Assembly (NCBI GenBank): GCA_000173575.1
Contig: ABYL01000030.1
Location: 1 to 62,913, forward strand
Direction: 5' to 3'
DNA length: 62,913 bases
DNA from: Burkholderia sp. H160
Lineage (GTDB): Bacteria > Pseudomonadota > Gammaproteobacteria > Burkholderiales > Burkholderiaceae
Positions within the stretch are counted from its first letter, which is position 1. Each line of letters begins with the position of its first letter. The notes under the pieces are model-generated. The model was not told where the DNA came from, did not search any database, and saw nothing but the letters and a program-made list of their open reading frames with translations. The position numbers were made by a program, and so were the translations under genes. Of this stretch, positions 48,270-60,323 are shown piece by piece.

Positions 48270-49673
48270 TTACAGGACCGCCGCGAGTGCGAAGGTCAGG
48301 CCCAGCCCCATCACCGAAATGATGGTTTCGAGGAGCGACCACGTCTTGAAGGTCTGCCCCACCGTCATGCCGAAATATTCCTTGATCAGCCAGAAGCCGC
48401 CGTCGTTCACGTGCGAGAAGATCAGCGAGCCCGAGCCGGTCGCGAGCACCATCAGTTCCGGCTTCACCTGCACGCCGCCAGCCAACGCGATCGGCGCGAC
48501 GATGCCGCAAGCGGTCGTCATCGCGACGGTGGCCGAACCGGTCGCGAGACGGATCATCGCCGCGACGAGCCAGCCGAACAGCAGCGGCGACAGATGCACC
48601 GCGGTCGCCACGTTGGTGATTTCCTTCGAAATGCCGCTATCCAACAGCACGCGGCCAAACCCGCCACCCGCACCGACGATCAGTGTAATACCGGCGATCG
48701 GCGCCAGACACTCGCCGCAGAACTTCTGGATCTGCTCGCGGTTAAAGCCGCGGCTCGCGCCAAAGGTCCAGAAGCTGACCAGCACGGCCGTCAGCAGCGC
48801 GACGTCGGTGTTGCCAAAGAAGCGCAGCAGATCGTTCGGCAGCGTCTTCGGCTCGAATACCAGGTCGGCCCAGCTGCCGACCAGCATCAGGACCACCGGC
48901 AACAGGATCGTGACCAGCGTGATGCCGAAGCTCGGCAATTCGCGTTTCGGTGTGTTGGCTGTCGCGGCGTTGCCGCTTTGAGCGCGATTGCCGTTATTCG
49001 CGTCGTGACTGAGAAATTGCGCGGCAAGCGGATTTTCCTTCGGCAACTGGATATGGCGGCTCACCAGCAGCGCAAACAACGGACCGGCGACGATCGCGCA
49101 CGGCACGCCGACGATCAGACCGTAGGCGATCGTCTTGCCGATGTCCGCGTGATAGGCCTGCACGGCGAGCAGCGCGGCCGGGTGCGGCGGAATCAGCCCG
49201 TGCACGACGGACAGACCCGCGACCATCGGCAGGCCGACCAGCAGCAGCGATTTGTTGGTGCGCTTGGCGACGTTGAACGCGATCGGAATCAGCAGCACGA
49301 AACCGACTTCGAAGAACACCGGCAAGCCGACGATGATCGCGACGACCATCATCGCCCAGTGAATGTGTTTCTCACCGAACCAGTTGATCAGCGTGGTCGC
49401 GACGCGTTCGGCGCCGCCCGATTCGGCCATCATCTTGCCGAGCATCGTGCCGAGACCGACGACGATGGCTATGTGCCCGAGTGTATTGCCATTACCCGTT
49501 TCGAACGATTTGACGATGGTCTGCATCGGCATGCCGGCCACGAGGCCCAGCAGCAACGACACGATGATCAGGACGAGAAACGGATAGACTTTCAAGCGCG
49601 TGATCATGAAGATCAGCAACGCGATCGCGATTAACGCGTAGACCAGCAGCATGCTTCCGTGGGCAGATTCCAT
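48270..49673 (-). CDS. gntP: Gluconate:H+ symporter, GntP family
   Basis: A 467-residue inner-membrane permease with about 12-14 hydrophobic segments. Characteristic: TRLKVYPFLVLIIVSLLLGL, GLGTMLGKMMAESGGAERVA, GLIPPHPAALLAVQAYHADI and IVGAGGGFGRVLLDSGI. The variable cytoplasmic loop at about 228-255 is Asn/Ala-rich. ATG 49673 has a strong AAGGAGG ribosome site and is chosen over a codon 20 residues upstream. It precedes gntK; a terminator at 49834 separates it from eda, so it needs its own promoter or read-through. Confidence 0.94.
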   Translation of the reverse strand: MESAHGSMLLVYALIAIALLIFMITRLKVYPFLVLIIVSLLLGLVAGMPMQTIVKSFETGNGNTLGHIAIVVGLGTMLGKMMAESGGAERVATTLINWFGEKHIHWAMMVVAIIVGLPVFFEVGFVLLIPIAFNVAKRTNKSLLLVGLPMVAGLSVVHGLIPPHPAALLAVQAYHADIGKTIAYGLIVGVPCAIVAGPLFALLVSRHIQLPKENPLAAQFLSHDANNGNRAQSGNAATANTPKRELPSFGITLVTILLPVVLMLVGSWADLVFEPKTLPNDLLRFFGNTDVALLTAVLVSFWTFGASRGFNREQIQKFCGECLAPIAGITLIVGAGGGFGRVLLDSGISKEITNVATAVHLSPLLFGWLVAAMIRLATGSATVAMTTACGIVAPIALAGGVQVKPELMVLATGSGSLIFSHVNDGGFWLIKEYFGMTVGQTFKTWSLLETIISVMGLGLTFALAAVL

Positions 49674-49833
49674 GAAGCCCCTCCTTCGGTTTATTGATTT
49701 CTGAGTGCAGACGCGGCCGTCACTTCGTCTCACGGCAACCTGCGCGATGCCTGAAAACCCGGCTAGCCGCGCGGTCGCTGAATTTTACTGTCTGTTTCCT
49801 GAAAGCGCGTGCAATCCAGCACGCATATCAAGC

Positions 49834-49886
49834 AAAAAAAAAGAGCCTCGACGCGACAGCCTGGCGCGGCTGTATCGACGAGACTC
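49834..49886 (-). terminator. Intrinsic terminator behind edd-eda
   Basis: On the minus strand a long imperfect hairpin (about 15 of 19 positions paired between 49843-49861 and 49868-49886) followed by U9. It lies 34 bp after the eda stop. Confidence 0.75.
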
Positions 49887-49920
49887 CTGGGTTCAAGCGA
49901 CCGATGCGCTCTTGTGCGGC

Positions 49921-50562
49921 TTAGTGCGCGGGCGCGGCCAGCTCGCTCGCGGCGCGCGCGAGGCGCGTGACCTCATCCCAGTTCCGCGCGGCGAGCGCGG
50001 CCTTCGGCGTGAGCCACGAACCGCCGACGCAAACCACGTTCGGCAACGACAGAAAATGCGGCGCGCTTTCTGGCGTGATGCCGCCGGTCGGGCAGAACTT
50101 CAGCGCCGGGAACGGACCGTAGAACGCCTGCAGCATCGGCACGCCGCCCGCCTGCTGCGCGGGGAAGAACTTGACGATCTCGTAGCCGAGCTCGAGCGCG
50201 AGGATGATGTCCGACGGCGTCATCACGCCGGGCAACAGCGGCAGACCCGCATCCTGCGCGGCCTGGTGCAGCTCTTTGGTCAAGCCCGGCGACACGCCGA
50301 ACTGTGCGCCCGCCTTCTTCGCCTGCTCGCAATGCTCGGGCTTCGTGAGCGTGCCGACACCGACCACGATGTCGTCGGCGAGCTCGCACGCCCGCTCGAT
50401 CGCGCCGAGGCCCGCCGGCGTGCGCAGCGTGATTTCGAGCACCTTCACGCCGCCCGCGTGCAATGCGCGCGACACATGTTCGCCCTGTTCGACCGTGTCG
50501 AACGCGAGCACCGGAATCACCGGGCCGAGGCGCACGATATCGCTTACTGTTTTCGACGTCAT
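49921..50562 (-). CDS. eda: KDPG / KHG aldolase
   Basis: A 213-residue class I aldolase cleaving 2-keto-3-deoxy-6-phosphogluconate to pyruvate and glyceraldehyde 3-phosphate. The Schiff-base Lys is in YEIVKFFPAQQAGGVPML near residue 135; the catalytic Glu is in GVKVLEITLRTPAGL near 45; and CPTGGITPESA binds phosphate. Length matches E. coli Eda (213). It starts 2 bp after the edd stop, so the pair is translationally linked. Confidence 0.96.
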   Translation of the reverse strand: MTSKTVSDIVRLGPVIPVLAFDTVEQGEHVSRALHAGGVKVLEITLRTPAGLGAIERACELADDIVVGVGTLTKPEHCEQAKKAGAQFGVSPGLTKELHQAAQDAGLPLLPGVMTPSDIILALELGYEIVKFFPAQQAGGVPMLQAFYGPFPALKFCPTGGITPESAPHFLSLPNVVCVGGSWLTPKAALAARNWDEVTRLARAASELAAPAH

Positions 50563-50564
50563 AG

Positions 50565-52520
50565 TCAGACTCCTTGTTTCTGCAGCGCCGCGCCGGCTTG
50601 CGCGGTGCTCGTGTGGTGGTGGCCGTGTTGATGGCCGTGCTGATGGTCATCCTTGTGGCCGTGCTTATGGTCACCGCCGTCGCCGCCCTCGCCGACCAGC
50701 CTGCCGAATACAGACGCGCCCTGCTCCGCCGGCGCCGCCGCCGCGCGGAACACGCCGAACAGCTCGCGGCCGAAGCCGACTTCGTTGTCCGCCTGGTGCA
50801 GCGGTTCGGCGTTCGGGCGCGCGGCCCATTCGGCTGCGTCGATCTCGATGTCGAGCACGCCGGCTTCGGCGTCGATCACCAGCATGTCGCCGGTGCGAAC
50901 CTTGCCGATCGGCCCTTGCAGCAACGCTTCCGGCGACAGATGAATCACCGCCGGCACCTTGCCCGACGCGCCCGACATGCGGCCGTCGGTCACCAGCGCG
51001 ACATGGAAACCCTGATCCTGCAACACACCGAGCAGCGGCGTCAAACGATGCAGCTCGGGCATGCCGTTTGCCCGCGCGCCCTGGAAGCGCACCACCGCGA
51101 TGAAGTCGCGCTTGAGCTCACCGTTGTCGAACGCTTCCTGCACCGCTTCCTGCGAATCGAACACGATCGCGGGCGCCTTCACCTTGCGGTGCTGCGCCGC
51201 GACCGCCGAGATCTTGATCACGCCACGGCCGAGCTTGCCCTGCATCAGGCGCAGGCCGCCGTCCGGCTGGAACGGCTCCTTGATGTCGCGCAGCACCGCG
51301 GTGTCCGCGCTCGCCTCGACGCCCGCGACCCATTGCAGCTTGCCGTCGATCAGCTTCGGCTCCTCGGTGTAGCGCTTCAGGCCTTTGCCCGCGACCGTGT
51401 TCACGTCTTCATGCAGCAGACCGCCTTCGAGCAGATTGCGCACTAGGAACGCGACGCCGCCCGCCGCGTGGAAGTGGTTCACGTCGGCCTTGCCGTTCGG
51501 ATAGATCTTCGCGAGCAGCGGCACCGCCTGCGACAGCGTGTCGAAGTCGTCCCAGTCGATCACGATGCCGGCCGCGCGCGCAATTGCGACGAGGTGCAGC
51601 GTGTGATTGGTCGAGCCGCCGGTCGCCAGCAGCGCGACGATGCCGTTGACGATCGCCTTCTCATCGACCACGTGGCCGATCGGCATGTAGTGGCCGCGCT
51701 CGACCGTCAGATCGAGCACCCGGCGCGCGGCTTGCGCGGTCAGCGCGTCGCGCAGCGAAGTGTGCGGATGCACGAAGGCCGAGCCAGGCAGATGCAGGCC
51801 CATCACTTCCATCAGCATCTGGTTGCTGTTCGCGGTGCCGTAGAAGGTGCAGGTGCCGTGGCTGTGATAGGCGGCCGCTTCCGCTTCGAGCAGCGCGTCG
51901 CGGCCGCACTGGCCGGTCGCGAACTGCTGGCGCGTTTTGGCTTTGTCGTCATTGGACAGGCCGCTCGCCATCGGCCCCGCCGGCACGAAGATGGTCGGCA
52001 GATGGCCGAATTGCAGCGCGCCGATCAGCAGACCCGGCACGATCTTGTCGCAGATGCCGAGACACAGCGCCGCGTCGAACATGTTGTGCGTGAGCGCGAC
52101 GGCCGTGCTCATCGCGATCACTTCGCGCGAGAACAGCGACAGCTCCATGCCCGCGTTGCCCTGTGTGACGCCGTCGCACATCGCCGGTACGCCGCCCGCG
52201 AATTGCGCGACACCGCCGTTTTCACGCGCGGCCTGCTTGATGATGTCCGGGTAGTTTTTGTACGGCGCGTGCGCCGACAGCATCTCGTTGTACGACGAAA
52301 CGATGCCGATGTTCGGCTCGCGGATCTGCTTGATCACGAGCTTGTCGTTGCCTTCGAGGCCCGCGAAACCGTGGGCGAGGTTCGCGCACGACAACGCGCC
52401 GCGCGCCGGAAAGCGCCCCTGCGCATGCTGGATGCGGGCCAGATACGCTTCACGCGTGGGCTTGCTGCGCTCGATCACGCGCTGCGTGACCTTCAACAAT
52501 TGCGAATGCGGGGAAACCAT
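50565..52520 (-). CDS. edd: 6-phosphogluconate dehydratase with His-rich C-terminal tail
   Basis: A 651-residue [4Fe-4S] dehydratase converting 6-phosphogluconate to KDPG. It has [60 protein letters not shown] and [20 protein letters not shown], with cluster cysteines in [16 protein letters not shown] and HGTCTFYG. E. coli Edd is 603 residues; the extra length is largely a C-terminal tail (about 615-651) with 10 His in 20 residues ([19 protein letters not shown]). ATG 52520 has GGAG five bases upstream. A HexR-type operator lies in its promoter. Confidence 0.94.
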   Translation of the reverse strand: MVSPHSQLLKVTQRVIERSKPTREAYLARIQHAQGRFPARGALSCANLAHGFAGLEGNDKLVIKQIREPNIGIVSSYNEMLSAHAPYKNYPDIIKQAARENGGVAQFAGGVPAMCDGVTQGNAGMELSLFSREVIAMSTAVALTHNMFDAALCLGICDKIVPGLLIGALQFGHLPTIFVPAGPMASGLSNDDKAKTRQQFATGQCGRDALLEAEAAAYHSHGTCTFYGTANSNQMLMEVMGLHLPGSAFVHPHTSLRDALTAQAARRVLDLTVERGHYMPIGHVVDEKAIVNGIVALLATGGSTNHTLHLVAIARAAGIVIDWDDFDTLSQAVPLLAKIYPNGKADVNHFHAAGGVAFLVRNLLEGGLLHEDVNTVAGKGLKRYTEEPKLIDGKLQWVAGVEASADTAVLRDIKEPFQPDGGLRLMQGKLGRGVIKISAVAAQHRKVKAPAIVFDSQEAVQEAFDNGELKRDFIAVVRFQGARANGMPELHRLTPLLGVLQDQGFHVALVTDGRMSGASGKVPAVIHLSPEALLQGPIGKVRTGDMLVIDAEAGVLDIEIDAAEWAARPNAEPLHQADNEVGFGRELFGVFRAAAAPAEQGASVFGRLVGEGGDGGDHKHGHKDDHQHGHQHGHHHTSTAQAGAALQKQGV

Positions 52521-52598
52521 CGGAGCTCCTTCGTCGCTGGCGCCGGGCGCACGCATGACACCAGGCGGTATCGCGGGGTTGGGTTATCGAACGACCCC

Positions 52599-52627
52599 AT
52601 GTTAGTAGAAAAACTACATGATCGCAA
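52599..52627 (-). promoter_or_regulatory. edd promoter overlapped by a HexR-like operator
   Basis: On the minus strand TTGCGA (52627-52622), a 17-bp spacer and TAACAT (52604-52599). The spacer contains TGTAGTTTTTCTAC (52618-52605), a close fit to the HexR operator TGTAnTWWWWnTACA. Repressor binding would block polymerase. Confidence 0.62.
52603..52618. promoter_or_regulatory. HexR operator 1 (edd side)
   Basis: TGTAGTTTTTCTACTA on the minus strand, a GTAG/CTAC dyad inside the edd core promoter. Confidence 0.65.
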
Positions 52628-52735
52628 TGACGAACTCTGCTGCGACGCCGCATCGCACTGATGGCCGCATCGCCCTATTGACGGTGCTTACACGCTTTAC
52701 AGCGAAAACCCAGGGAATACGCTTACCCGCCGATC

Positions 52736-52750
52736 TGTAGTTTTTGTACC
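52736..52750. promoter_or_regulatory. HexR operator 2 (hexR side)
   Basis: TGTAGTTTTTGTACC, sharing TGTAGTTTTT with operator 1, placed just upstream of the hexR -35 box. It suggests autoregulation. Confidence 0.6.
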
Positions 52751-52756
52751 TATCTT

Positions 52757-52785
52757 TTGTGTGCCATCGGTCAATCGGATATAGT
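52757..52785 (+). promoter_or_regulatory. hexR promoter
   Basis: TTGTGT (52757-52762), a 17-bp spacer and TATAGT (52780-52785), 33 bp before the start codon. Confidence 0.58.
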
Positions 52786-52818
52786 CCACACGTTCTTCAG
52801 CATAGTGCGAGTTTTCCG

Positions 52819-53664
52819 ATGATGCTGTCCCAGGTGGAAGAGATGCGCGACCAGCTGCGCCCGTCCGAGCGCAAGCTGGCCGATTATGTGATCGAGGCGC
52901 CGCGCGAGGTGCTCGATCTGTCGATGACCGAGGTCGCCGCACGCGCGGGGGTGAGTCAGCCGACGATCGCGCGCTTCTGTCACGCGCTCGGCTTTTCCGG
53001 GTTTCGCGAGTTCAAGATCCGCCTCGCCCAGGGCATCGCCGCCGAAGTGCCGGCCGTCTATCGCGACGTGCGGCCCGACGAGCCGACGCCCGGCGTCGCC
53101 GCGAAGGTGCTCGACCGGACCATCGGCGCGCTGATCCAGGTGCGCAACAATCTGTCGTCGGATAGCGTCGCGGCGGCCATCGACATACTCGCACGGGCGA
53201 AGCGCATCGAGTTCTACGGCGCGGGCGGCTCGGGCATCGCCGCACTCGACGTACAGCACAAGTTCTTTCGGCTCGGCATGCCGAGCGTCGCCTATTCGGA
53301 CCCGCATACGTTTCTGATGTCGGCGGCGCTCTTGGGCGAGGGCGACGTCGTGGTCGCGATCTCGAACACGGGCCGCACGCGCGACATCATCGACGCCGTG
53401 AAGGCCGCGCTGAACGCGGGCGCAAAGGTGATCGCGATCACGCACGGCAATTCGCCGCTCGCGCGGCTCGCAACCGTGGGCCTCTTTGCAAACGTCGACG
53501 AAGACACCGACATCTTTTCGCCGATGACCTCGCGCGTGTCGCATCTGGCGATCGGCGACATTCTGGCGGTCGGCGTCGCCCTGAGCCGCGGGCCGGAGCT
53601 GGTGGAGAAGCTCGCGCAGACGAAGGAAGTGATTCATCGGCGGCGGGTCGATTCGCAGCGGTAA
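52819..53664 (+). CDS. hexR: HexR, RpiR-family regulator of sugar catabolism
   Basis: A 281-residue repressor. The N-terminal RpiR helix-turn-helix (about 5-75) has LRPSERKLADYVIEAPREVL and AARAGVSQPTIARFCHALGFSGFREFK. The SIS domain (about 115-260) binds a phosphosugar: IEFYGAGGSGIAALDVQHKF and VVVAISNTGRTRDIIDAVKAA. HexR responds to KDPG in pseudomonads and betaproteobacteria. The divergent position from edd-eda and the two shared operators make HexR much more likely than another RpiR paralogue. A second ATG follows directly (52822). Confidence 0.93.
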   Translation: MMLSQVEEMRDQLRPSERKLADYVIEAPREVLDLSMTEVAARAGVSQPTIARFCHALGFSGFREFKIRLAQGIAAEVPAVYRDVRPDEPTPGVAAKVLDRTIGALIQVRNNLSSDSVAAAIDILARAKRIEFYGAGGSGIAALDVQHKFFRLGMPSVAYSDPHTFLMSAALLGEGDVVVAISNTGRTRDIIDAVKAALNAGAKVIAITHGNSPLARLATVGLFANVDEDTDIFSPMTSRVSHLAIGDILAVGVALSRGPELVEKLAQTKEVIHRRRVDSQR

Positions 53665-53703
53665 CCGGCTGCGATAAAACGCGGCACGGCGGGGATCAAG
53701 TAA

Positions 53704-53745
53704 AAGGGCGGTGCGCCGTTTAACCGGCACACCGCCCTTCTATCT
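53704..53745. terminator. Terminator between hexR and the CopD-like gene
   Basis: AAGGGCGGTG (53704-53713) pairs with CACCGCCCTT (53730-53739), and inner GCCG pairs with CGGC around TTTAAC. T-rich sequence follows on the plus strand. Confidence 0.75.
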
Positions 53746-53777
53746 TTTCCAGCCTAGCGCTAAACGCCGTCGAGCGC

Positions 53778-54194
53778 TCAGAACGGCTTGATCACCACCA
53801 GCGCGACCGCCGCGAGCATGCCGAGCACCGGCAGTTCGTTGAACATCCGATACCACTTGTCCGACCGGCGATTCTCACCGCGCTCGAACCTGCGCAACAG
53901 CACGCCGCAATACGCGTGGTAGATGACGAGCAGCACGACCACGCCGACCTTCGCGTGAATCCAGCCCTCCCCGCTGCCGATCCCGATCACGAGCCACAAC
54001 CACAGACCGCACGCGATCGCGGGCACGGCAATGATGCTCATGAAGCGGAACAGCTTGCGCGCCATCAGCAGAAGACGCGCCGTCGCGGCGGGTTCCGTTT
54101 CCATCGCCAGATTGACGAAGATGCGCGGCAGATAGAACAGGCCGGCAAACCAGGAAGCAATCAATACGATGTGAAACGTCTTTACCCAGAGCAT
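53778..54194 (-). CDS. CopD / HemJ-like membrane protein
   Basis: A 138-residue inner-membrane protein with four hydrophobic segments. The N-terminus WVKTFHIVLIASWFAGLFYLPRIF contains the conserved His10 and R-x-F pattern of the HemJ (UPF0093) protoporphyrinogen oxidase family; the second conserved block is WIHAKVGVVVLLVIYHAYCG. HemJ oxidises protoporphyrinogen IX in heme synthesis in organisms without HemG/HemY. The same fold is annotated CopD in many genomes, so the heme role is likely but not certain. It sits 46 bp downstream of proA. Confidence 0.78.
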   Translation of the reverse strand: MLWVKTFHIVLIASWFAGLFYLPRIFVNLAMETEPAATARLLLMARKLFRFMSIIAVPAIACGLWLWLVIGIGSGEGWIHAKVGVVVLLVIYHAYCGVLLRRFERGENRRSDKWYRMFNELPVLGMLAAVALVVIKPF

Positions 54195-54240
54195 CGGCGG
54201 GTCCTTGTGGTCCTTGTTGTTGTGGCGCTTCGACTTGCTC

Positions 54241-55512
54241 TTATTGACGGCCTTCGCCGTGACCCAGCACGACGTACTTCAGCGATGTCAGCCCTTCGAG
54301 GCCGACCGGGCCACGCGCGTGCAGCTTGTCGTTGGAGATGCCGATCTCGGCGCCGAGGCCGAACTCGAAGCCGTCCGCGAAACGCGTCGACGCGTTGACC
54401 ATCACGCTTGCCGAATCGACTTCGCGCAGGAAGCGCATCGCGCGGTCGTGGTCTTCGGTCACGATCGCGTCGGTGTGCTGCGAGCTGTACGTGTTGATGT
54501 GCTCGATCGCCGCGTCGATGCCGTCGACCACCTTGATCGCGAGCACGGGCGCGAGATATTCGGTGCGCCAGTCTTCCTCGGTCGCGTCGACGAGCGGACC
54601 GACGCCCGCATCGGCCAGCACCGCGCGCGCCGCCGCATCGACGCGCAGCTCGACGTCCTTGCCGCGATACAGCTTGCCCAGCGGCGGCAGCACTTCGGCC
54701 GCGATGCCGCGCGCGACCAGCAGCGTCTCCATCGTGTTGCAGGTGCCGTAGCGGTGCGTCTTCGCGTTGTCGCAGACGTTGAGCGCCTTGGCCAGGTCCG
54801 CGCGATCGTCGACATAGACGTGGCAGATGCCGTCGAGGTGCTTGATCATCGGCACGCGCGCTTCGTTCATCAGACGCTCGATCAAGCTCTTGCCGCCGCG
54901 CGGTACGATCACGTCGACATACTCGGTCATCGTGATCAGCTTGCCGACCGCCGCGCGGTCCGACGTCGCGACCACCTGCACCGCGTCCTGCGGCAAGCCA
55001 GCGGCTTCGAGCCCTTCGCCGATCAGCTTCGCGAGCGCGGTATTGCATTCGAGCGCTTCCGAGCCACCGCGCAGAATGGTCGCGTTGCCGGACTTCAGGC
55101 ACAACGCGGCCGCGTCGATCGTCACGTTCGGGCGCGATTCGTAGATGATGCCGATCACGCCGAGCGGCACACGCATCTGGCCGACCTGGATGCCGCTCGG
55201 CCGATACTTCAGATTGCTGATTTCACCGATCGGATCGGCGAGCGCCGCGACCTGGCGCAGGCCTTCGACCATCGTCTTCAGCGCCTTGTCCGACAGCGTC
55301 AAACGATCGATGAACGCGGCGTCGTGGCCCTTGCCGCGAGCGCGTTCGAGGTCGCGCGCGTTGGCGGCCTTCAGCAGATCGGCATCGCGCTCGATAGCCT
55401 CGGCGACAGCCGCAAGCGCCGCATTCTTCGCGGCGGTCGAGGCACGCGCCATCGCGCGCGAAGCCTGGCGGGCGCGCCGGCCGAGGTCGGTCATGTACTG
55501 GTCGATATCCAT
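54241..55512 (-). CDS. proA: Gamma-glutamyl phosphate reductase
   Basis: A 423-residue NADPH-dependent enzyme making glutamate-5-semialdehyde for proline synthesis. The catalytic Cys is in [13 protein letters not shown]; other blocks are [36 protein letters not shown] and the C-terminal [19 protein letters not shown]. Length matches E. coli ProA (417). Start 55512 (MDIDQYM) is chosen over ATGs two and eight codons upstream by family alignment. It follows holA on the same strand with 216 bp between; that gap shows nothing identifiable. Confidence 0.95.
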   Translation of the reverse strand: MDIDQYMTDLGRRARQASRAMARASTAAKNAALAAVAEAIERDADLLKAANARDLERARGKGHDAAFIDRLTLSDKALKTMVEGLRQVAALADPIGEISNLKYRPSGIQVGQMRVPLGVIGIIYESRPNVTIDAAALCLKSGNATILRGGSEALECNTALAKLIGEGLEAAGLPQDAVQVVATSDRAAVGKLITMTEYVDVIVPRGGKSLIERLMNEARVPMIKHLDGICHVYVDDRADLAKALNVCDNAKTHRYGTCNTMETLLVARGIAAEVLPPLGKLYRGKDVELRVDAAARAVLADAGVGPLVDATEEDWRTEYLAPVLAIKVVDGIDAAIEHINTYSSQHTDAIVTEDHDRAMRFLREVDSASVMVNASTRFADGFEFGLGAEIGISNDKLHARGPVGLEGLTSLKYVVLGHGEGRQ

Positions 55513-55728
55513 GGTCATTCTCGTGATGCCCCGCACGTTGGCGTGCGGTGGTAGAGCAAGATTAGCGAAAGATCAAACGATTGTAAGTCGGGTACTGGGG
55601 CTTTGCTCGTGCGCGGACAGCGGGTGCGATGAGCTGTCGCGGGCTCGCCGATGCGCTGTGCCGAGCGGTTTGCATGCGAGGCGACTGGCGGTTGCTACGC
55701 TGTCGAAGCTCATCCGCCCTTTGCCGCT

Positions 55729-56856
55729 TCAGACTGGCCGCCGCGCTGGCGCCCCGGTTGACGCCCGAGGTCGCGGCGGCGGCACTGGCGACGCTGCCGA
55801 CGGTTTCGGCGCGGCCACCGTCATTGCGAGCTCGAACAGGCCGTCCCACGGATCGGGCGGCGGATCGTTGCGATGATTGCCCGGCGTGCCGCCCGACAGA
55901 CCCTTCACCTGCCGGTCGAGCCGCGCCGCCAGCGCGAGCGCCTTCTCGAGCGCCGCTTCGCTGACACGCGACAGTGCCGGCCCGATCAGCCGTTCGCGCG
56001 GACCCCACACGCGGTTCTCGCGGGTGAGCATCGCAAGCGGCTTGCCGGCCGCGACGCCGCGCTTGATTCGCAGCAGCGTGCGCACTTCCTCGACGACGGC
56101 CCACAACACGAGCACCGCGGCCTCACCTTCACCGCGCAACCCGTCGAGCATGCGCGCGAGACGGCCGACGTCGCCCGCGAGCATCGCCTCGTTGAGCTTG
56201 AACACGTCGTAGCGCGCAACGTTGAGCACCGCGTCCTGCACCTGATCGAAGCTCAGCGAGCCGCTCGGATACAGCAGCCCGAGCTTCTGGATTTCCTGAT
56301 GCGCGGCAAGCAGATTGCCCTCGACGCGCTCGGCGATGAACGCGAGCGCGCGCCGCCCTTCCTCGCCAGCTGCGACGCGCTGACCCTGGGCCGCGAGCCG
56401 CTGCCCGACCCAGTTCGGCAGCTGCGCGCGCTCGACCGGATCGATCTTCAGCGCGACGCCCGCGTCGGCGAGCGCGGTGAACCATGCCGACTTCTGCGTG
56501 GCCGCGTCGAGGCGCGGCAGCGTGATCATCGTCAGCACGTCGTCGTTGACGGTGGCCGCGAGCGCCTTTAGCGCATCGGCGCCTTCCTTGCCCGGCTTAC
56601 CCGACGGAATGCGCAACTCGACAAGCTGCCGGTCGCCGAACAGCGACATCGACTGGCTCGCGCCGAGCAGCGAACTCCAGTCGAAATAGCGGTCGGCCGT
56701 GAACACCGAGCGGTCGGTGAAACCCGCCGCGCGCGCAGCCGCACGGATGCGGTCGCACGCTTCCTGCGCGAGCAGGTGCTCGTCGCCGTACACGACGTAC
56801 AGTCCGGCGAGGCCCTTGGCGAGATGCGCTTCGAGCGCGTCAGGTCGCAGTTGCAT
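55729..56856 (-). CDS. holA: DNA polymerase III subunit delta
   Basis: A 375-residue clamp-loader subunit that opens the beta clamp. It begins MQLRPDALEAHLAKGLAGLY with VYGDEHLLAQEACDRIR, the degenerate P-loop region. Further blocks are ERAQLPNWVGQRLAAQGQRV and ALAFIAERVEGNLLAAHQEI, followed by the AAA-like lid and a C-terminal collar domain (about 210-335). The last 40 residues are Pro/Ala-rich (SPVPPPRPRASTGAPARRPV) and probably disordered. It lies 54 bp after lptE in the conserved leuS-lptE-holA order. Confidence 0.93.
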   Translation of the reverse strand: MQLRPDALEAHLAKGLAGLYVVYGDEHLLAQEACDRIRAAARAAGFTDRSVFTADRYFDWSSLLGASQSMSLFGDRQLVELRIPSGKPGKEGADALKALAATVNDDVLTMITLPRLDAATQKSAWFTALADAGVALKIDPVERAQLPNWVGQRLAAQGQRVAAGEEGRRALAFIAERVEGNLLAAHQEIQKLGLLYPSGSLSFDQVQDAVLNVARYDVFKLNEAMLAGDVGRLARMLDGLRGEGEAAVLVLWAVVEEVRTLLRIKRGVAAGKPLAMLTRENRVWGPRERLIGPALSRVSEAALEKALALAARLDRQVKGLSGGTPGNHRNDPPPDPWDGLFELAMTVAAPKPSAASPVPPPRPRASTGAPARRPV

Positions 56857-56910
56857 GGCTGGCGCTTGACGGGATGGATGAGATGCGACGAATCACGAAC
56901 GGCACGACGC

Positions 56911-57462
56911 TCACAGCGGCGGCGGCGGCAGCGGCGCACGCGGCGCAATGGCCGGCACGGCTTCAGCCGGCGTAGGATGCAGCGAGCGCACCACGCCGAG
57001 ACGGCGGATCAGCTGATCGACCGCGTCGTTCTCCATGTCGGCGAACAGGATGTCGGACTCGGCGGCCTTTGCCTGCGAGAACCGGTCGCTATAGGTCATT
57101 GCGCGGTTCAGCGCGATCACGCTGCCCGGAATCAGCACGGTGCCGTCCTGGCCGGTCAGCGTGTAGGTCATGTGCAAATTGAGCTGATACTCGGCGACGA
57201 CACCGAGCGAATTCAGCGTCAGCGTGCTGGTGGTGCGGTTCTGCGTGATCTGCAGGATCGCGTCGGCATTCGCGACCGAGTTGACCACCACGGTGTCGCT
57301 GCCGCCCTGCACGATGCGCGTGAAGCGCGCGATGGCCGAGGGCGAGCCGCCCGCCACATAGAGGCGCTTGAACGCGTAGTCCTGCTGGCCGCGCAACTGA
57401 AAGCCGCAGGCCGACAACATCATTACGCTGCAAGCGAGCGTCAAAAACGATCTGCGAGTCAC
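56911..57462 (-). CDS. lptE: LPS-assembly lipoprotein LptE
   Basis: A 183-residue outer-membrane lipoprotein that plugs LptD and helps insert lipopolysaccharide. The signal MTRRSFLTLACSVMMLSAC has lipobox LSAC with modified Cys19, followed by GFQLRG, the hallmark start of mature LptE. The domain continues with LYVAGG, TYTLTG and DQLIRRLG. The C-terminus is Pro-rich (APRAPLPPPPL). It lies 85 bp downstream of leuS, and holA follows. Confidence 0.94.
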   Translation of the reverse strand: MTRRSFLTLACSVMMLSACGFQLRGQQDYAFKRLYVAGGSPSAIARFTRIVQGGSDTVVVNSVANADAILQITQNRTTSTLTLNSLGVVAEYQLNLHMTYTLTGQDGTVLIPGSVIALNRAMTYSDRFSQAKAAESDILFADMENDAVDQLIRRLGVVRSLHPTPAEAVPAIAPRAPLPPPPL

Positions 57463-57547
57463 ATTCGCTCCCGGTTCGCAGTGGTTTCGCGGTGTCGAGG
57501 AACGCCGCCGGGCGGCGTTCCGTCTGCCGGATGAAGGTGTGAAAAAG

Positions 57548-60235
<2,688 letters not shown>

Positions 60236-60323
60236 TTATACCGTTCGCGGACGGGCGCGCCGCACGGCGTGGTGCGGGGCTGGGGATGCCGGATTCGTGG
60301 ACGTGGTGCGCGCCCAGCGACGC

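Noticed and set aside
49674-49833. Promoter for gntP with TAAAAT near 49787
   Set aside because: No plausible -35; the need for a promoter is clear from the upstream terminator, but the site could not be defended.
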